The translations under genes and the position numbers were made by a program. Under the pieces are notes generated by a model. The model did not search any database and had not been told where the DNA came from. It saw only the letters and a list, made by a program, of their open reading frames with translations. 11,241 bases of DNA, from the NCBI GenBank assembly GCA_003453515.1, contig DMLD01000117.1:1-11241 (forward strand), read 5' to 3'. The stretch is from Lachnospiraceae bacterium. Lineage in GTDB: Bacteria > Bacillota > Clostridia > Lachnospirales > Lachnospiraceae. This document shows positions 1 to 6,207 of this stretch, in pieces (positions within the stretch are counted from its first letter, which is position 1; the number at the start of each line of letters is the position of its first letter).

Positions 1-90
1 TGATTCTCATGTATCTGGTCATTTGCGGGAAAAGCACAGTGCTGCATATCCCCATTTGTCCATACAGCTATTACTTGGAAAGGGGAGTTC

Positions 91-555
91 ATGAGTAAAC
101 GTACAAGAGATGAAAAGTTGAAGGTCGCAGGAGAGCTCGCCATAGCTCTTGCTCCTTATCTGTGGGAACGCAGCTGGGGCTTCGGGCTTGATCTGTACTT
201 CGATGACGTACACGTCAACTATCGCGAGCTGAACAGCTATATCTTCGACGATGAGCAGGCGGACGACAAGGAAGCGGTCCTTGAGCACTTCGAGGATGCC
301 TGTGTCGAGTACGGGGAGTTTGATGATGACAAATATCATGCATACAAGGAGATACTCGCTCTTGATTCCGGGATCGAGATGTATATCGCGTGCGAGCAGG
401 AGATATACGAGGAGATCTACCTCTATCTGTGGGACGGTCTTCCCGGGGGCAAGGGAATGGTCGACGCGATAACTGAGGTCTTCAAGACTCACAGCATGAT
501 ATGGGACTTGGAGGATTATTCGATCGAGATATACAACGACGAGCCTGAAGCATGA
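91..555 (+). CDS. Hypothetical acidic protein, 154 aa, upstream of cellobiose 2-epimerase
   Basis: I do not recognise the family. The ATG at 91 follows a purine-rich ribosome binding site (AAAGGGGAG, 79-87). The protein is soluble-looking: there is no signal peptide and no membrane segment. It opens with a short basic stretch (MSKRTRDEKLK) and is then strongly acidic and rich in Tyr, Trp, Asp and Glu, for example DEQADDKEAVLEHFED near residues 54-69 and the C-terminal EIYNDEPEA. Mixed helix-forming segments (residues 5-25 and 60-100) suggest a small globular domain. It ends 15 bases before the epimerase start, with that gene's ribosome binding site in the gap, so the two are very probably co-transcribed. 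A role linked to the epimerase or to sugar use is only inference from position. Coding status is supported by the good start site, the tight spacing and the lack of a competing reading frame with a ribosome binding site. Confidence 0.8.
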   Translation: MSKRTRDEKLKVAGELAIALAPYLWERSWGFGLDLYFDDVHVNYRELNSYIFDDEQADDKEAVLEHFEDACVEYGEFDDDKYHAYKEILALDSGIEMYIACEQEIYEEIYLYLWDGLPGGKGMVDAITEVFKTHSMIWDLEDYSIEIYNDEPEA

Positions 556-570
556 TGAAAGGAGTATGAC

Positions 571-1794
571 ATGATCGATAATGTAGTTGAAGAGGTAAAA
601 GAGGAGCTCACCGGACATATTCTTCCCTTCTGGGAGAATCTCATAGACGAGGAGTATGGCGGTTTCTACGGACGCATGGATTATGACGGCACTCTCAGAA
701 AGGATGCTGTAAAGGGCGGGATACTCCACGCCAGGATTCTTTGGGCTTTTTCAAACGCATACACTGTTCTTAAGGATGATTCCTATCTCAAATATGCCAC
801 ACACGCTTACAACTATCTCACAGGTCCGCTTTTGGACGACCAGTTCGGCGGCATCTACTGGGCCGTGACTCACGACGGCAAGCCTGCCGAGGATCTCAAA
901 CACGGCTACTGTCAGGCGATGTCACTCTACGCCATATCCTCCTACTACGAGGCATCGGGCGATGAGAAGGCACTTATGCGCGCCATGGAGATATACGATC
1001 TGCTCGAACAGGAGATGCACGATCAGTACGGATATAAGGAGTCATTCACAAGAGATTTCCGATGGGCGGAAAACGAGAAGCTCTCGGAGAACGGTGTCGA
1101 GGCAGCCAAGACCATGAACACGAACCTTCATGTGTTCGAGGCGTACACGGAGCTTTACAGAGTCAGCGGCTATCCTCAGGTCGCCGACAAGATAAAGGAG
1201 CTGCTTGACATTTTTGTGGACAAGATATACTACCCCGAGCGTCACAGACTTGATGTGTTCTTCGATGAAAAGCTCAATCCGATCATAAACCTTGATTCCT
1301 TCGGACACGACATAGAGGCATCGTGGCGCTTTGCCAAGGGGCTTGAGGTTTTGAATGACGCCGAGTACGACCTGAAGATAACTCCGATCATGGAGGATCT
1401 GGTCCAAAGCGTATACGAGAGAGCGCTGGATCCGCTGAAGTCGTCCGTTTTTATGGAAGAGGAGGACGGCAACATCCGTCGCCACAAAAACTGGTGGACG
1501 CAGTGCGAAGCCATCGTCGGCTTCTACAACGCCTACCAAAAGGATCCCTCCAAGGAAGAGTATCTGCAGGTAGCTGAAAACATTTGGAATTTTGTCAAAG
1601 AAAACATGATAGACCACCGGGATGGCAGAGAGTGGATACAGGAGCTCGATGTCGACAACAAGCCCGTATCGTCACTCCCAATGGTCGGTATATGGAAGTG
1701 CCCTTATCACAACTCAAGGATGTGCCTGGAGCTCATCAAAAGAGCGAAGAAGTCGGCTATGTCGTTCGAGCTTCCAAAGCTTGATTTCTTCTGA
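571..1794 (+). CDS. Cellobiose 2-epimerase (AGE family)
   Basis: This cytoplasmic enzyme (EC 5.1.3.11 type) epimerises the reducing-end glucose of cellobiose to mannose, giving 4-O-beta-glucosyl-mannose; family members also act on mannobiose and lactose. The 407 residues match the usual length of about 390-410 and form a single (alpha/alpha)6-barrel domain. The opening (ELTGHILPFWENL, then GGFYG at 30-34) and ILHARILWAFSNAY (51-64) are typical of the Ruminococcus albus group. From memory, the residues shown to matter in the R. albus enzyme (R52, H243, E246, W249, W304, E308, H374) correspond here to R55, H246, E249 and W252 (in GHDIEASW), W309 and E313 (in KNWWTQCEA) and H380 (in WKCPYHNSR), with spacing kept. 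The start has an ideal AAAGGAG at 558-564. It is likely in one operon with the preceding unknown gene and ends before a hairpin at 1823-1855. An N-acylglucosamine 2-epimerase is the main alternative, but residue pattern and context favour the cellobiose enzyme. Confidence 0.93.
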   Translation: MIDNVVEEVKEELTGHILPFWENLIDEEYGGFYGRMDYDGTLRKDAVKGGILHARILWAFSNAYTVLKDDSYLKYATHAYNYLTGPLLDDQFGGIYWAVTHDGKPAEDLKHGYCQAMSLYAISSYYEASGDEKALMRAMEIYDLLEQEMHDQYGYKESFTRDFRWAENEKLSENGVEAAKTMNTNLHVFEAYTELYRVSGYPQVADKIKELLDIFVDKIYYPERHRLDVFFDEKLNPIINLDSFGHDIEASWRFAKGLEVLNDAEYDLKITPIMEDLVQSVYERALDPLKSSVFMEEEDGNIRRHKNWWTQCEAIVGFYNAYQKDPSKEEYLQVAENIWNFVKENMIDHRDGREWIQELDVDNKPVSSLPMVGIWKCPYHNSRMCLELIKRAKKSAMSFELPKLDFF

Positions 1795-1799
1795 TAAAC

Positions 1800-1823
1800 A
1801 CTTATGACTTAACTTATGACTTT
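1800..1823 (+). repeat. 12-bp tandem duplication after the epimerase stop
   Basis: The unit ACTTATGACTTA (1800-1811) is followed directly by ACTTATGACTTT (1812-1823), 11 of 12 identical. It lies between the epimerase stop codon and the hairpin at 1823. It could be a slippage duplication or part of a weak promoter for the downstream cellulase gene; TTGATT near 1780 and TATGAC near 1804 make only a poor -35/-10 pair. No function is shown. Confidence 0.6.
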
Positions 1824-1855
1824 AGGGAAACACTGATCAGATCAGTGTTTCCTTA
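1823..1855 (+). terminator. Hairpin between epimerase and GH9 gene, probable terminator
   Basis: GGAAACACTGAT (1826-1837) and ATCAGTGTTTCC (1841-1852) form a perfect 12-bp stem with a CAG loop. The stem can be extended by three more pairs to 1823/1855, one of them G-U. The right arm leads into TTATTATA, a weak U-rich tail, so a Rho-independent terminator for the epimerase operon is the simplest reading. It sits only about 7 bases ahead of the GH9 ribosome binding site, so it could also act as an attenuator in the GH9 leader. A nearly identical hairpin follows the GH9 gene. Confidence 0.7.
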
Positions 1856-1861
1856 TTATAT

Positions 1862-1867
1862 GGAGGG
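1862..1867 (+). promoter_or_regulatory. Ribosome binding site that fixes the GH9 start
   Basis: GGAGGG lies 7 bases before the ATG at 1875. The alternative upstream in-frame ATG at 1845 lies inside the hairpin and would prepend ten residues before a perfect lipoprotein signal peptide, so 1875 is chosen. Confidence 0.85.
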
Positions 1868-1874
1868 TAAATAT

Positions 1875-4169
1875 ATGATCAGAAAAATAAACCGTCACGC
1901 GATAACCACGCTTCTTGTCCTTTCAATGATAACAGGACTCACAGCCTGCTCTAACAAGAAGGATTCATCCCAAAGCGCGTCAGGCTCTGCTGTCAGCGAG
2001 GCAGCAGCCGATGTCGCCACCGCCGAGCCGGAGCCCGATGCCACCGAGGAGCCCGATGATCCGAATAACCTCATAGAGGATGGCAAATTTGACGGCTTCA
2101 GCGCATGGGCAGTCTACAAGGAGAGCGGCGGCTCAGGCTCTTCGTCACTTGACAACGGAGAAATGGTCGTTCACATCTCTGATATCGGCGAGGTGCAGCA
2201 CGGAGTCCAGGTATACTACGACGGCTTCCAACTCAACGAAAAGGCAGAATACGAGTTTTCCTTCGATGCCAGATCGACTGTTCCCAGAGAGATACTTACC
2301 CGCTTTCAGCTAAACGGTGGCGACTATCACGCCTACTTCGAAGCGCCGGTCAAGCTGACCGATCAGATGCAGACATTTACATACAGCTTCACGATGGACG
2401 AGCCGTCGGATCCCGCTCCGCGACTTGTGTTCAACATGGGAAAGGGTCCGTCGGATTCCGGCACCGGCGAACACGACATTTTTTTCGATAACATGAGACT
2501 TGTCCTTGCGGATGACAGCAATGTCGTTGCCGCAAAGGAGGAGGATCCCACCGGTATACGCATCAATCAGGTGGGCTTCAGACCGAATGACACAAAGACG
2601 GCTGTGTTTGCCGAGCTCTCATCGGATGGCGAAGAGTTCACCATAGTTGATAAAAAGGGCAAGGAGGTCTACAAGGGCACCCTCGGGACATCCATCTCAA
2701 ACGAGAGCGCCGGCGAGACAGACCTCATCGCTGATTTCTCTGATTTCAAAAAGCCCGGAACCTATCGGATCGTAGCCTCCGACGGCACCGAATCACCGAA
2801 GTTTACCATTGCCGAAAACGTATACGACAAGCTTACCAAATCAGCCATCAAGATGCTTTACATGCAGCGTTGCGGCACCAAGCTTCCAAAAAAATATGCC
2901 GGAAAGTTTGCACACGGCATCTGCCACACGCAGACCGCATATGTACTCGGAGACCACGACCGGCCCATGGATGTCTCCGGCGGCTGGCACGATGCAGGCG
3001 ACTACGGCAAATACGTGGTTGCCGGTGCGAAGGCGGCCGCCGATGTACTGCTTGCCTATGACTCGTACGCAGGAGGGCAGATCATAGACGATGTCGGAAC
3101 TCCCGAGAGCGGGGACGGTATTGACGATCTGCTGCAGGAGGCAAAATATGAGCTTGACTGGATGCTCAAGATGCAGAAAAAGGACGGCTCCGTATTCCAC
3201 AAGGTGACCTGTCGCAACTTCCCATCGACCGTGATGCCGGAGGAAGAGACGGACGAGCTGATAGTTTCCTTTATATCAACTCCTGCAACGGCTGATTTTT
3301 CCGCAGTGATGGCTCTTGCCGCAAGGATATACGCCGGCAGCGGCAACTCCGCCTTCAAAAAAGCGGCAAAGAAATACAAGAGGGCTGCGATAAAAGCATG
3401 GAAGTTCCTTGAAAGCCGCCCCGATGTGATATCGCACACCAATCCAAGCGATGTGGTCACGGGCGAATACCCGGACGGCGAGGACGGAGACGAGCGCTTC
3501 TGGGCAGCTTGCGAGCTCTATCGCACGACCAAAAGCAGCACCTATCTCGACGGTATAAAGACGTACTCCGAGGAGGATCGCAATATGAACGGACTTGGCT
3601 GGACGGACTGCGGACTTTATGGCAGCTTCGCCGCACTCACTGACAAGAACTTAAAGAAAAAGGCACCCGACACATATGAGAGGATACGCACCGTATTCAA
3701 CCGCATACTCTCCGAGACCGAGTCGGGAGGCACATCATCTCCGTATATGATCAACAGAGCTGAGGAATTTGAGTGGGGATCAAACTTAGGCATCGCAAAC
3801 GACGGTGTACTCTATCTGATGGCAAACCGAATTGAAAAGAGCGGCACACATGTGAATATGGCATCCGAACAGCTCTCCTATCTTCTCGGTAAAAATGCCA
3901 CGGGCTACTGTTTTGTAACAGGCTTTGGCGACAATCCGTCATCGCACCCGCACCACAGGATATCGCAGGTCGTAGGAAAAGCCGTTCCGGGAATGCTGGT
4001 CGGCGGACCCGACAGCGCACTGGAGGATCCCTACGCCAAGACAGTGCTTGCCGACAAGCCACCCGCCAAATGCTACGCTGACAACGATCAGAGCTACTCG
4101 ACCAACGAGGTCACGATATACTGGAACTCACCGCTGATACTGCTGCTCATAGGGCTTGGCAGGGCTTAA
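1875..4169 (+). CDS. Surface lipoprotein GH9 cellulase with N-terminal carbohydrate-binding module
   Basis: This is a 764-residue endoglucanase-type beta-1,4-glucanase, predicted to be lipid-anchored on the outside of the cell. Residues 1-25 are a lipoprotein signal: basic MIRKINR, a hydrophobic core, then the lipobox LTAC with Cys25. A Ser/Ala/Glu/Pro-rich linker (26-63) follows. Residues about 64-212 resemble a CBM4/9-type beta-sandwich (NLIEDGKFDGFSAW to HDIFFDNMRLVL). Residues 227-318 are the cellulase N-terminal Ig-like domain (GIRINQVGFRPND, ending PKFTIAENVYD). Residues about 320-764 are the GH9 (alpha/alpha)6 barrel. Visible GH9 motifs are GGWHDAGDYGKY with D373 and D376 (catalytic base region), the HPHHR block at 691-695, and NEVTIYWNSPL with E745 as probable proton donor. 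No dockerin or S-layer repeats are seen, so this is a non-cellulosomal, membrane-tethered enzyme. The gene stands alone between two matching hairpins. Exact substrate (cellulose, mixed-linkage glucan, xyloglucan) cannot be read from sequence. Confidence 0.94.
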   Translation: MIRKINRHAITTLLVLSMITGLTACSNKKDSSQSASGSAVSEAAADVATAEPEPDATEEPDDPNNLIEDGKFDGFSAWAVYKESGGSGSSSLDNGEMVVHISDIGEVQHGVQVYYDGFQLNEKAEYEFSFDARSTVPREILTRFQLNGGDYHAYFEAPVKLTDQMQTFTYSFTMDEPSDPAPRLVFNMGKGPSDSGTGEHDIFFDNMRLVLADDSNVVAAKEEDPTGIRINQVGFRPNDTKTAVFAELSSDGEEFTIVDKKGKEVYKGTLGTSISNESAGETDLIADFSDFKKPGTYRIVASDGTESPKFTIAENVYDKLTKSAIKMLYMQRCGTKLPKKYAGKFAHGICHTQTAYVLGDHDRPMDVSGGWHDAGDYGKYVVAGAKAAADVLLAYDSYAGGQIIDDVGTPESGDGIDDLLQEAKYELDWMLKMQKKDGSVFHKVTCRNFPSTVMPEEETDELIVSFISTPATADFSAVMALAARIYAGSGNSAFKKAAKKYKRAAIKAWKFLESRPDVISHTNPSDVVTGEYPDGEDGDERFWAACELYRTTKSSTYLDGIKTYSEEDRNMNGLGWTDCGLYGSFAALTDKNLKKKAPDTYERIRTVFNRILSETESGGTSSPYMINRAEEFEWGSNLGIANDGVLYLMANRIEKSGTHVNMASEQLSYLLGKNATGYCFVTGFGDNPSSHPHHRISQVVGKAVPGMLVGGPDSALEDPYAKTVLADKPPAKCYADNDQSYSTNEVTIYWNSPLILLLIGLGRA

Positions 4170-4200
4170 GGATACACTGATTAAATCAGTGTTTCCTTAA
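4166..4200. terminator. Bidirectional terminator between convergent GH9 and Ig-like genes
   Basis: GGATACACTGAT (4170-4181) and ATCAGTGTTTCC (4185-4196) pair at 11 of 12 positions around a TAA loop. The stem extends outward through TTAA on each side (4166-4169 with 4197-4200), giving about 16 positions with one mismatch. The stop codons of both convergent genes (TAA at 4167-4169 on plus, TAA at 4199-4197 on minus) lie inside the extended stem. The hairpin can form on either transcript. No long U-tract follows on either strand, so termination strength is uncertain. Confidence 0.7.
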
Positions 4201-5282
4201 CCGTATATCTTCATGATCTTTTTGTATTTTTTTATCATCGAATTGATATGACCCTTCTTCTCGTCAGTCAGCTTTATGGTGTATGTTTTGCCGTGAAGAG
4301 AGTCCGTCATCTTTATCTTGGCATTTTTGGACTTAACGATACGCTGGAGCTTATCAAGTCTCGGATACCTTGTGGCACTGTCCTTAGAGATGCGATAAGT
4401 TCCTTTTGTTTTTATGAGGCGCGCGTTGCTGCCCGAATATCTGCGAAGCTTGCTCGTCGATGAGCCGCTTATCTTGACCTTCTCTCCGCCTCCGGTAAAG
4501 ATCACCTTTTTGAACTTGCGGTATTTCGTCTCACGAAGCTGCAGCACCGACTGTATCTTTATGTCAAAGGTCAGCACGGAGCTGCTCCCGCTCTTGGTCG
4601 CGCTTATCACCGGCCATACGGTGATGGTCTCCAGTCCCCTTAGCCAAAAACCGGCAGAGGGATTGATGTCCCAAGATCTGTATATCCCAAACAATGTGAG
4701 TGTACACTTGCTCTTCCCGCTGTCAGCAAAAAGAATGTTTTTGTTGCGGTTGCCATATATCTTGCTGCGCATCTTGGAGTAGGCTACCTTTTTCTTGGTC
4801 ACGGTCACGGCGCAGGTCCGCTCTGCCGCAGTCACCCCGTCCATCACCAGGGAAGCAGTGATCACCGTATCGCCCGGCATCTCTGCTCTTACCTTTCCGT
4901 GATTAGTCACCGATGCCACCTCGCTGTTGCTCGATGTCCATACCACCGAGACAGACCCGCCGGTAATAGCGTTGGAGGTTATCGTCTTGGTCTTGCCGAG
5001 TCCGAGCTTCAGACTTGACTCACTGATCGCAAAGCTCTCCGGCGCTATGGTTGGTAAAGGCTCACCCGTCACGGCAGGCTCTCCGGTCACATCAGGCACC
5101 TCCGCTGCGGCAGGCGCTCCGGTCACACCGGCATCCTCTCCATCCATGCTTATTGCGGCAAGCCCGTTATTTATATTCGCATCCGCCTTAGCTGCGCCTC
5201 CTGAAGGAGCACTCACTCCGACAAAAAGCGCGACAAGCAGAAGCTTAGATACATTCACGGATATCCTCTTAATAATTCTCAT
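4197..5282 (-). CDS. Secreted protein with bacterial Ig-like (Big2) domain and uncharacterised C-terminal region
   Basis: The 361-residue product has an N-terminal signal peptide (basic MRIIKRISVNVSK, hydrophobic LLLVALFVGVSA, cleavage plausible near AKADA, residues 31-35). A low-complexity linker (about 50-80) carries three VTG(A/E)P repeats. Residues about 82-162 form a Big2-type Ig-like domain: FAISESSLKLGLGKTKTI, VVWTSSNSEVASVTNHGKV, then ITASL and CAVTVTKKK. The C-terminal 200 residues are very basic (rich in Lys, Ser, Arg) and I recognise no family; they contain beta-strand-like stretches such as KCTLTLFGIYRSW and KVIFTGGGEKVKIS. No sortase motif, transmembrane anchor or enzyme motif is visible, so secretion or non-covalent wall association by the basic tail is inferred. 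The ATG at 5282 is chosen over the TTG at 5285 because it lies 8 bases from GAGGGGG (5291-5297). It is convergent with the cellulase and may bind polysaccharide or cell wall, but that is not shown. Confidence 0.85.
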   Translation of the reverse strand: MRIIKRISVNVSKLLLVALFVGVSAPSGGAAKADANINNGLAAISMDGEDAGVTGAPAAAEVPDVTGEPAVTGEPLPTIAPESFAISESSLKLGLGKTKTITSNAITGGSVSVVWTSSNSEVASVTNHGKVRAEMPGDTVITASLVMDGVTAAERTCAVTVTKKKVAYSKMRSKIYGNRNKNILFADSGKSKCTLTLFGIYRSWDINPSAGFWLRGLETITVWPVISATKSGSSSVLTFDIKIQSVLQLRETKYRKFKKVIFTGGGEKVKISGSSTSKLRRYSGSNARLIKTKGTYRISKDSATRYPRLDKLQRIVKSKNAKIKMTDSLHGKTYTIKLTDEKKGHINSMIKKYKKIMKIYG

Positions 5283-5290
5283 CAATACTT

Positions 5291-5297
5291 CCCCCTC
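5291..5297 (-). promoter_or_regulatory. Ribosome binding site of the Ig-like protein gene
   Basis: On the minus strand GAGGGGG lies 8 bases before the ATG at 5282 and 5 bases before an overlapping TTG at 5285. The spacing favours the ATG; the two options differ by one residue. Confidence 0.75.
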
Positions 5298-5500
5298 TTA
5301 TATTATTAGGAATAAACAGATCGACTGTATCATCATTACCGATATGGCGGTTTTATCAGTGTTTGCCTATCATATTATACCTGTATTATGTCAAATTCAT
5401 GTTTGGGATCCCTTAATCCTCTCCCAGAGTATGCTCGGGATTTCTCAGTATCTAAAAATTCGTGTTCTTATTTTTCGGGACAGCCTGTTCTTATAATCTC

Positions 5501-5528
5501 AGAAAGTGCCCCTAAAATGGCGCTTTTT
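5501..5528 (+). terminator. Terminator-like hairpin ahead of the regulator promoter
   Basis: AAAGTGCC (5503-5510) pairs with GGCGCTTT (5519-5526) through one G-U pair around an 8-base loop, and can extend to 5501/5528. The right arm runs into TTTTT (5524-5528), as in a Rho-independent terminator. There is no plus-strand gene upstream within the window's preceding 1.3 kb, so it would end either a short untranslated transcript from 5283-5500, antisense read-through from the convergent region, or attenuate a longer leader of the regulator. Confidence 0.5.
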
Positions 5529-5542
5529 GGCATGCTCATTTA

Positions 5543-5571
5543 TTGAAATGGGTTTTTGGCTTCTATAGAAT
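5543..5571 (+). promoter_or_regulatory. Sigma-A-type promoter of the XRE regulator gene
   Basis: The -35 box TTGAAA (5543-5548) and -10 box TAGAAT (5566-5571) each match the consensus at five of six positions and are 17 bases apart. Transcription would start near 5578, giving a leader of about 49 bases. A perfect 10-base palindrome, TTCTATAGAA (5561-5570), overlaps the -10 box and is a candidate operator, possibly for autoregulation. Confidence 0.7.
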
Positions 5572-5592
5572 TAAGAAGAAGCATGAGGGTAT

Positions 5593-5606
5593 CGCCTCAA
5601 AAGGCG
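5593..5606 (+). promoter_or_regulatory. Small leader hairpin before the regulator's ribosome binding site
   Basis: CGCCT (5593-5597) pairs perfectly with AGGCG (5602-5606) around a CAAA tetraloop. It lies in the predicted 5' leader, 7 bases ahead of the AAAGGAG at 5614-5620, and could influence translation start or mRNA stability. It is short, so chance occurrence is possible. Confidence 0.35.
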
Positions 5607-5613
5607 TGAGTCA

Positions 5614-5620
5614 AAAGGAG
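5614..5620 (+). promoter_or_regulatory. Ribosome binding site that fixes the XRE regulator start
   Basis: AAAGGAG lies 6 bases before the ATG at 5627. The longer in-frame option starting with TTG at 5543 has no such site and begins within the -35 box of the promoter, so it is rejected. Confidence 0.88.
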
Positions 5621-5626
5621 AACACC

Positions 5627-5998
5627 ATGGATACTTTACTGTCACCTGAGAAGCTGAAAAAATCACGCAACATCAACTCACTTTCCGTAGAAGACGTCGC
5701 ATCCTATCTGTCGGAAAGGGTCAAACAGGTTTCACCCAAAACAATTTACGGTTGGGAAAACGGAACGTCAAAGCCGAACTCGGATATGCTGATCGCCATG
5801 TGCACCTGCTACGGTATAAGCGATGTGAAGGATCTGACAGATGAGAAAAATATCGATAAACTGATAAATGATATACACTTCCTGACACAGCTTGAATGGG
5901 AGATCGTGCAGAAGATCCGCCTGCACCCGGAATTGAAGAGTCTTATATGCCGGCTGCTTGAGATCCACCAGGGCAACGGTAGCGCGGAGCAGGCATAA
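5627..5998 (+). CDS. XRE-family helix-turn-helix regulator, 123 aa
   Basis: This is a small DNA-binding protein, presumably a dimeric cytoplasmic transcription regulator. Residues about 8-66 form a Cro/C1-type five-helix HTH: KLKKSRNINSLSVEDVASYL, then the recognition segment VSPKTIYGWENGTSKPN, where the KTIYGWE..TSKP pattern is characteristic, then MLIAMCTCYGISDV. Residues about 84-116 (IHFLTQLEWEIVQKIRLHPELKSLICRLLEI) resemble a helical tail I associate with many short Lachnospiraceae XRE proteins (from memory, of the form LT..E..LI.KYR.HPE...AV..LL.I). This tail may serve in dimerisation. The gene is monocistronic, with its own promoter, and is followed by a 319-base inverted-repeat element. 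The target is unknown; the palindrome over its own -10 box makes autoregulation a reasonable guess. Confidence 0.9.
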   Translation: MDTLLSPEKLKKSRNINSLSVEDVASYLSERVKQVSPKTIYGWENGTSKPNSDMLIAMCTCYGISDVKDLTDEKNIDKLINDIHFLTQLEWEIVQKIRLHPELKSLICRLLEIHQGNGSAEQA

Positions 5999-6069
5999 AA
6001 ATAGATACCAACCGATGCTAACTATGCTTACTGTTGCCAACCGCTGATTTAAGTTGTTTCCTCGGTATC

Positions 6070-6180
6070 AGTCCTAATATCGCCGCACCGGGCGCGGTCG
6101 GAGCTTTTCTTCCTCGAAAAGTCCGAAACGGACTTTCTCGAAAGAAAACTCCTGCCGCCGGTGCTTGGATAAGTAGGACT
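6070..6180. repeat. Internal hairpin 1 of the inverted-repeat element
   Basis: This is a long imperfect hairpin. The outer stem pairs AGTCCTA (6070-6076) with TAGGACT (6174-6180). The middle stem pairs GCACCGG (6085-6091) with CCGGTGC (6158-6164). The top pairs GGAG-TTTTCTT-TCGA segments (6100-6118) with TCGA-AAGAAAA-CTCC (6138-6152), and the apex is AAGTCCG (6119-6125), loop AAA, CGGACTT (6129-6135). Several separate stems line up in register, which is unlikely by chance. No U-tract follows. Confidence 0.75.
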
Positions 6181-6207
6181 CGCGCACTTGACAGCAGCAT
6201 ACTTATC

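Larger units (their letters stand above)
5283..5626. other. Divergent intergenic region with hairpins
   Basis: This 344-base gap separates the minus-strand Ig-like gene from the plus-strand regulator. No credible open reading frame lies in it. It holds a single arm of the dispersed repeat, ATCAGTGTTTGCC (5355-5367), with no partner arm. A small hairpin sits at 5422-5440 (TCCC-A-GAG, loop TATG, CTC-GGGA). A perfect TATAAT stands at 5492-5497 without a convincing -35. A stronger hairpin is at 5501-5528, followed by the promoter annotated separately at 5543-5571. I found no convincing promoter for the minus-strand gene. Confidence 0.6.

Noticed and set aside
33..43. Small palindrome AGCAC-A-GTGCT before the first gene
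   Set aside because: The stem is five bases with a one-base loop, lacks a U-tract and is too short to call a terminator or operator.
19..729. Long minus-strand open frame of 236 codons
   Set aside because: It lies antisense to the unknown gene and the start of the epimerase, has no ribosome binding site, and spans the boundary of two well-supported genes.
1845..1874. Upstream ATG as start of the GH9 gene
   Set aside because: It lies in the hairpin stem and would put ten residues before an otherwise perfect lipoprotein signal; the GGAGGG site serves the ATG at 1875.
5405..5412. GGGATCCC palindrome in the divergent intergenic region
   Set aside because: Eight bases of self-complementarity are expected by chance and nothing around it supports an operator.
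4927..5496. Plus-strand open frame of 189 codons
   Set aside because: It is antisense to the signal peptide and Ig-like domain of the secreted protein, with no ribosome binding site.
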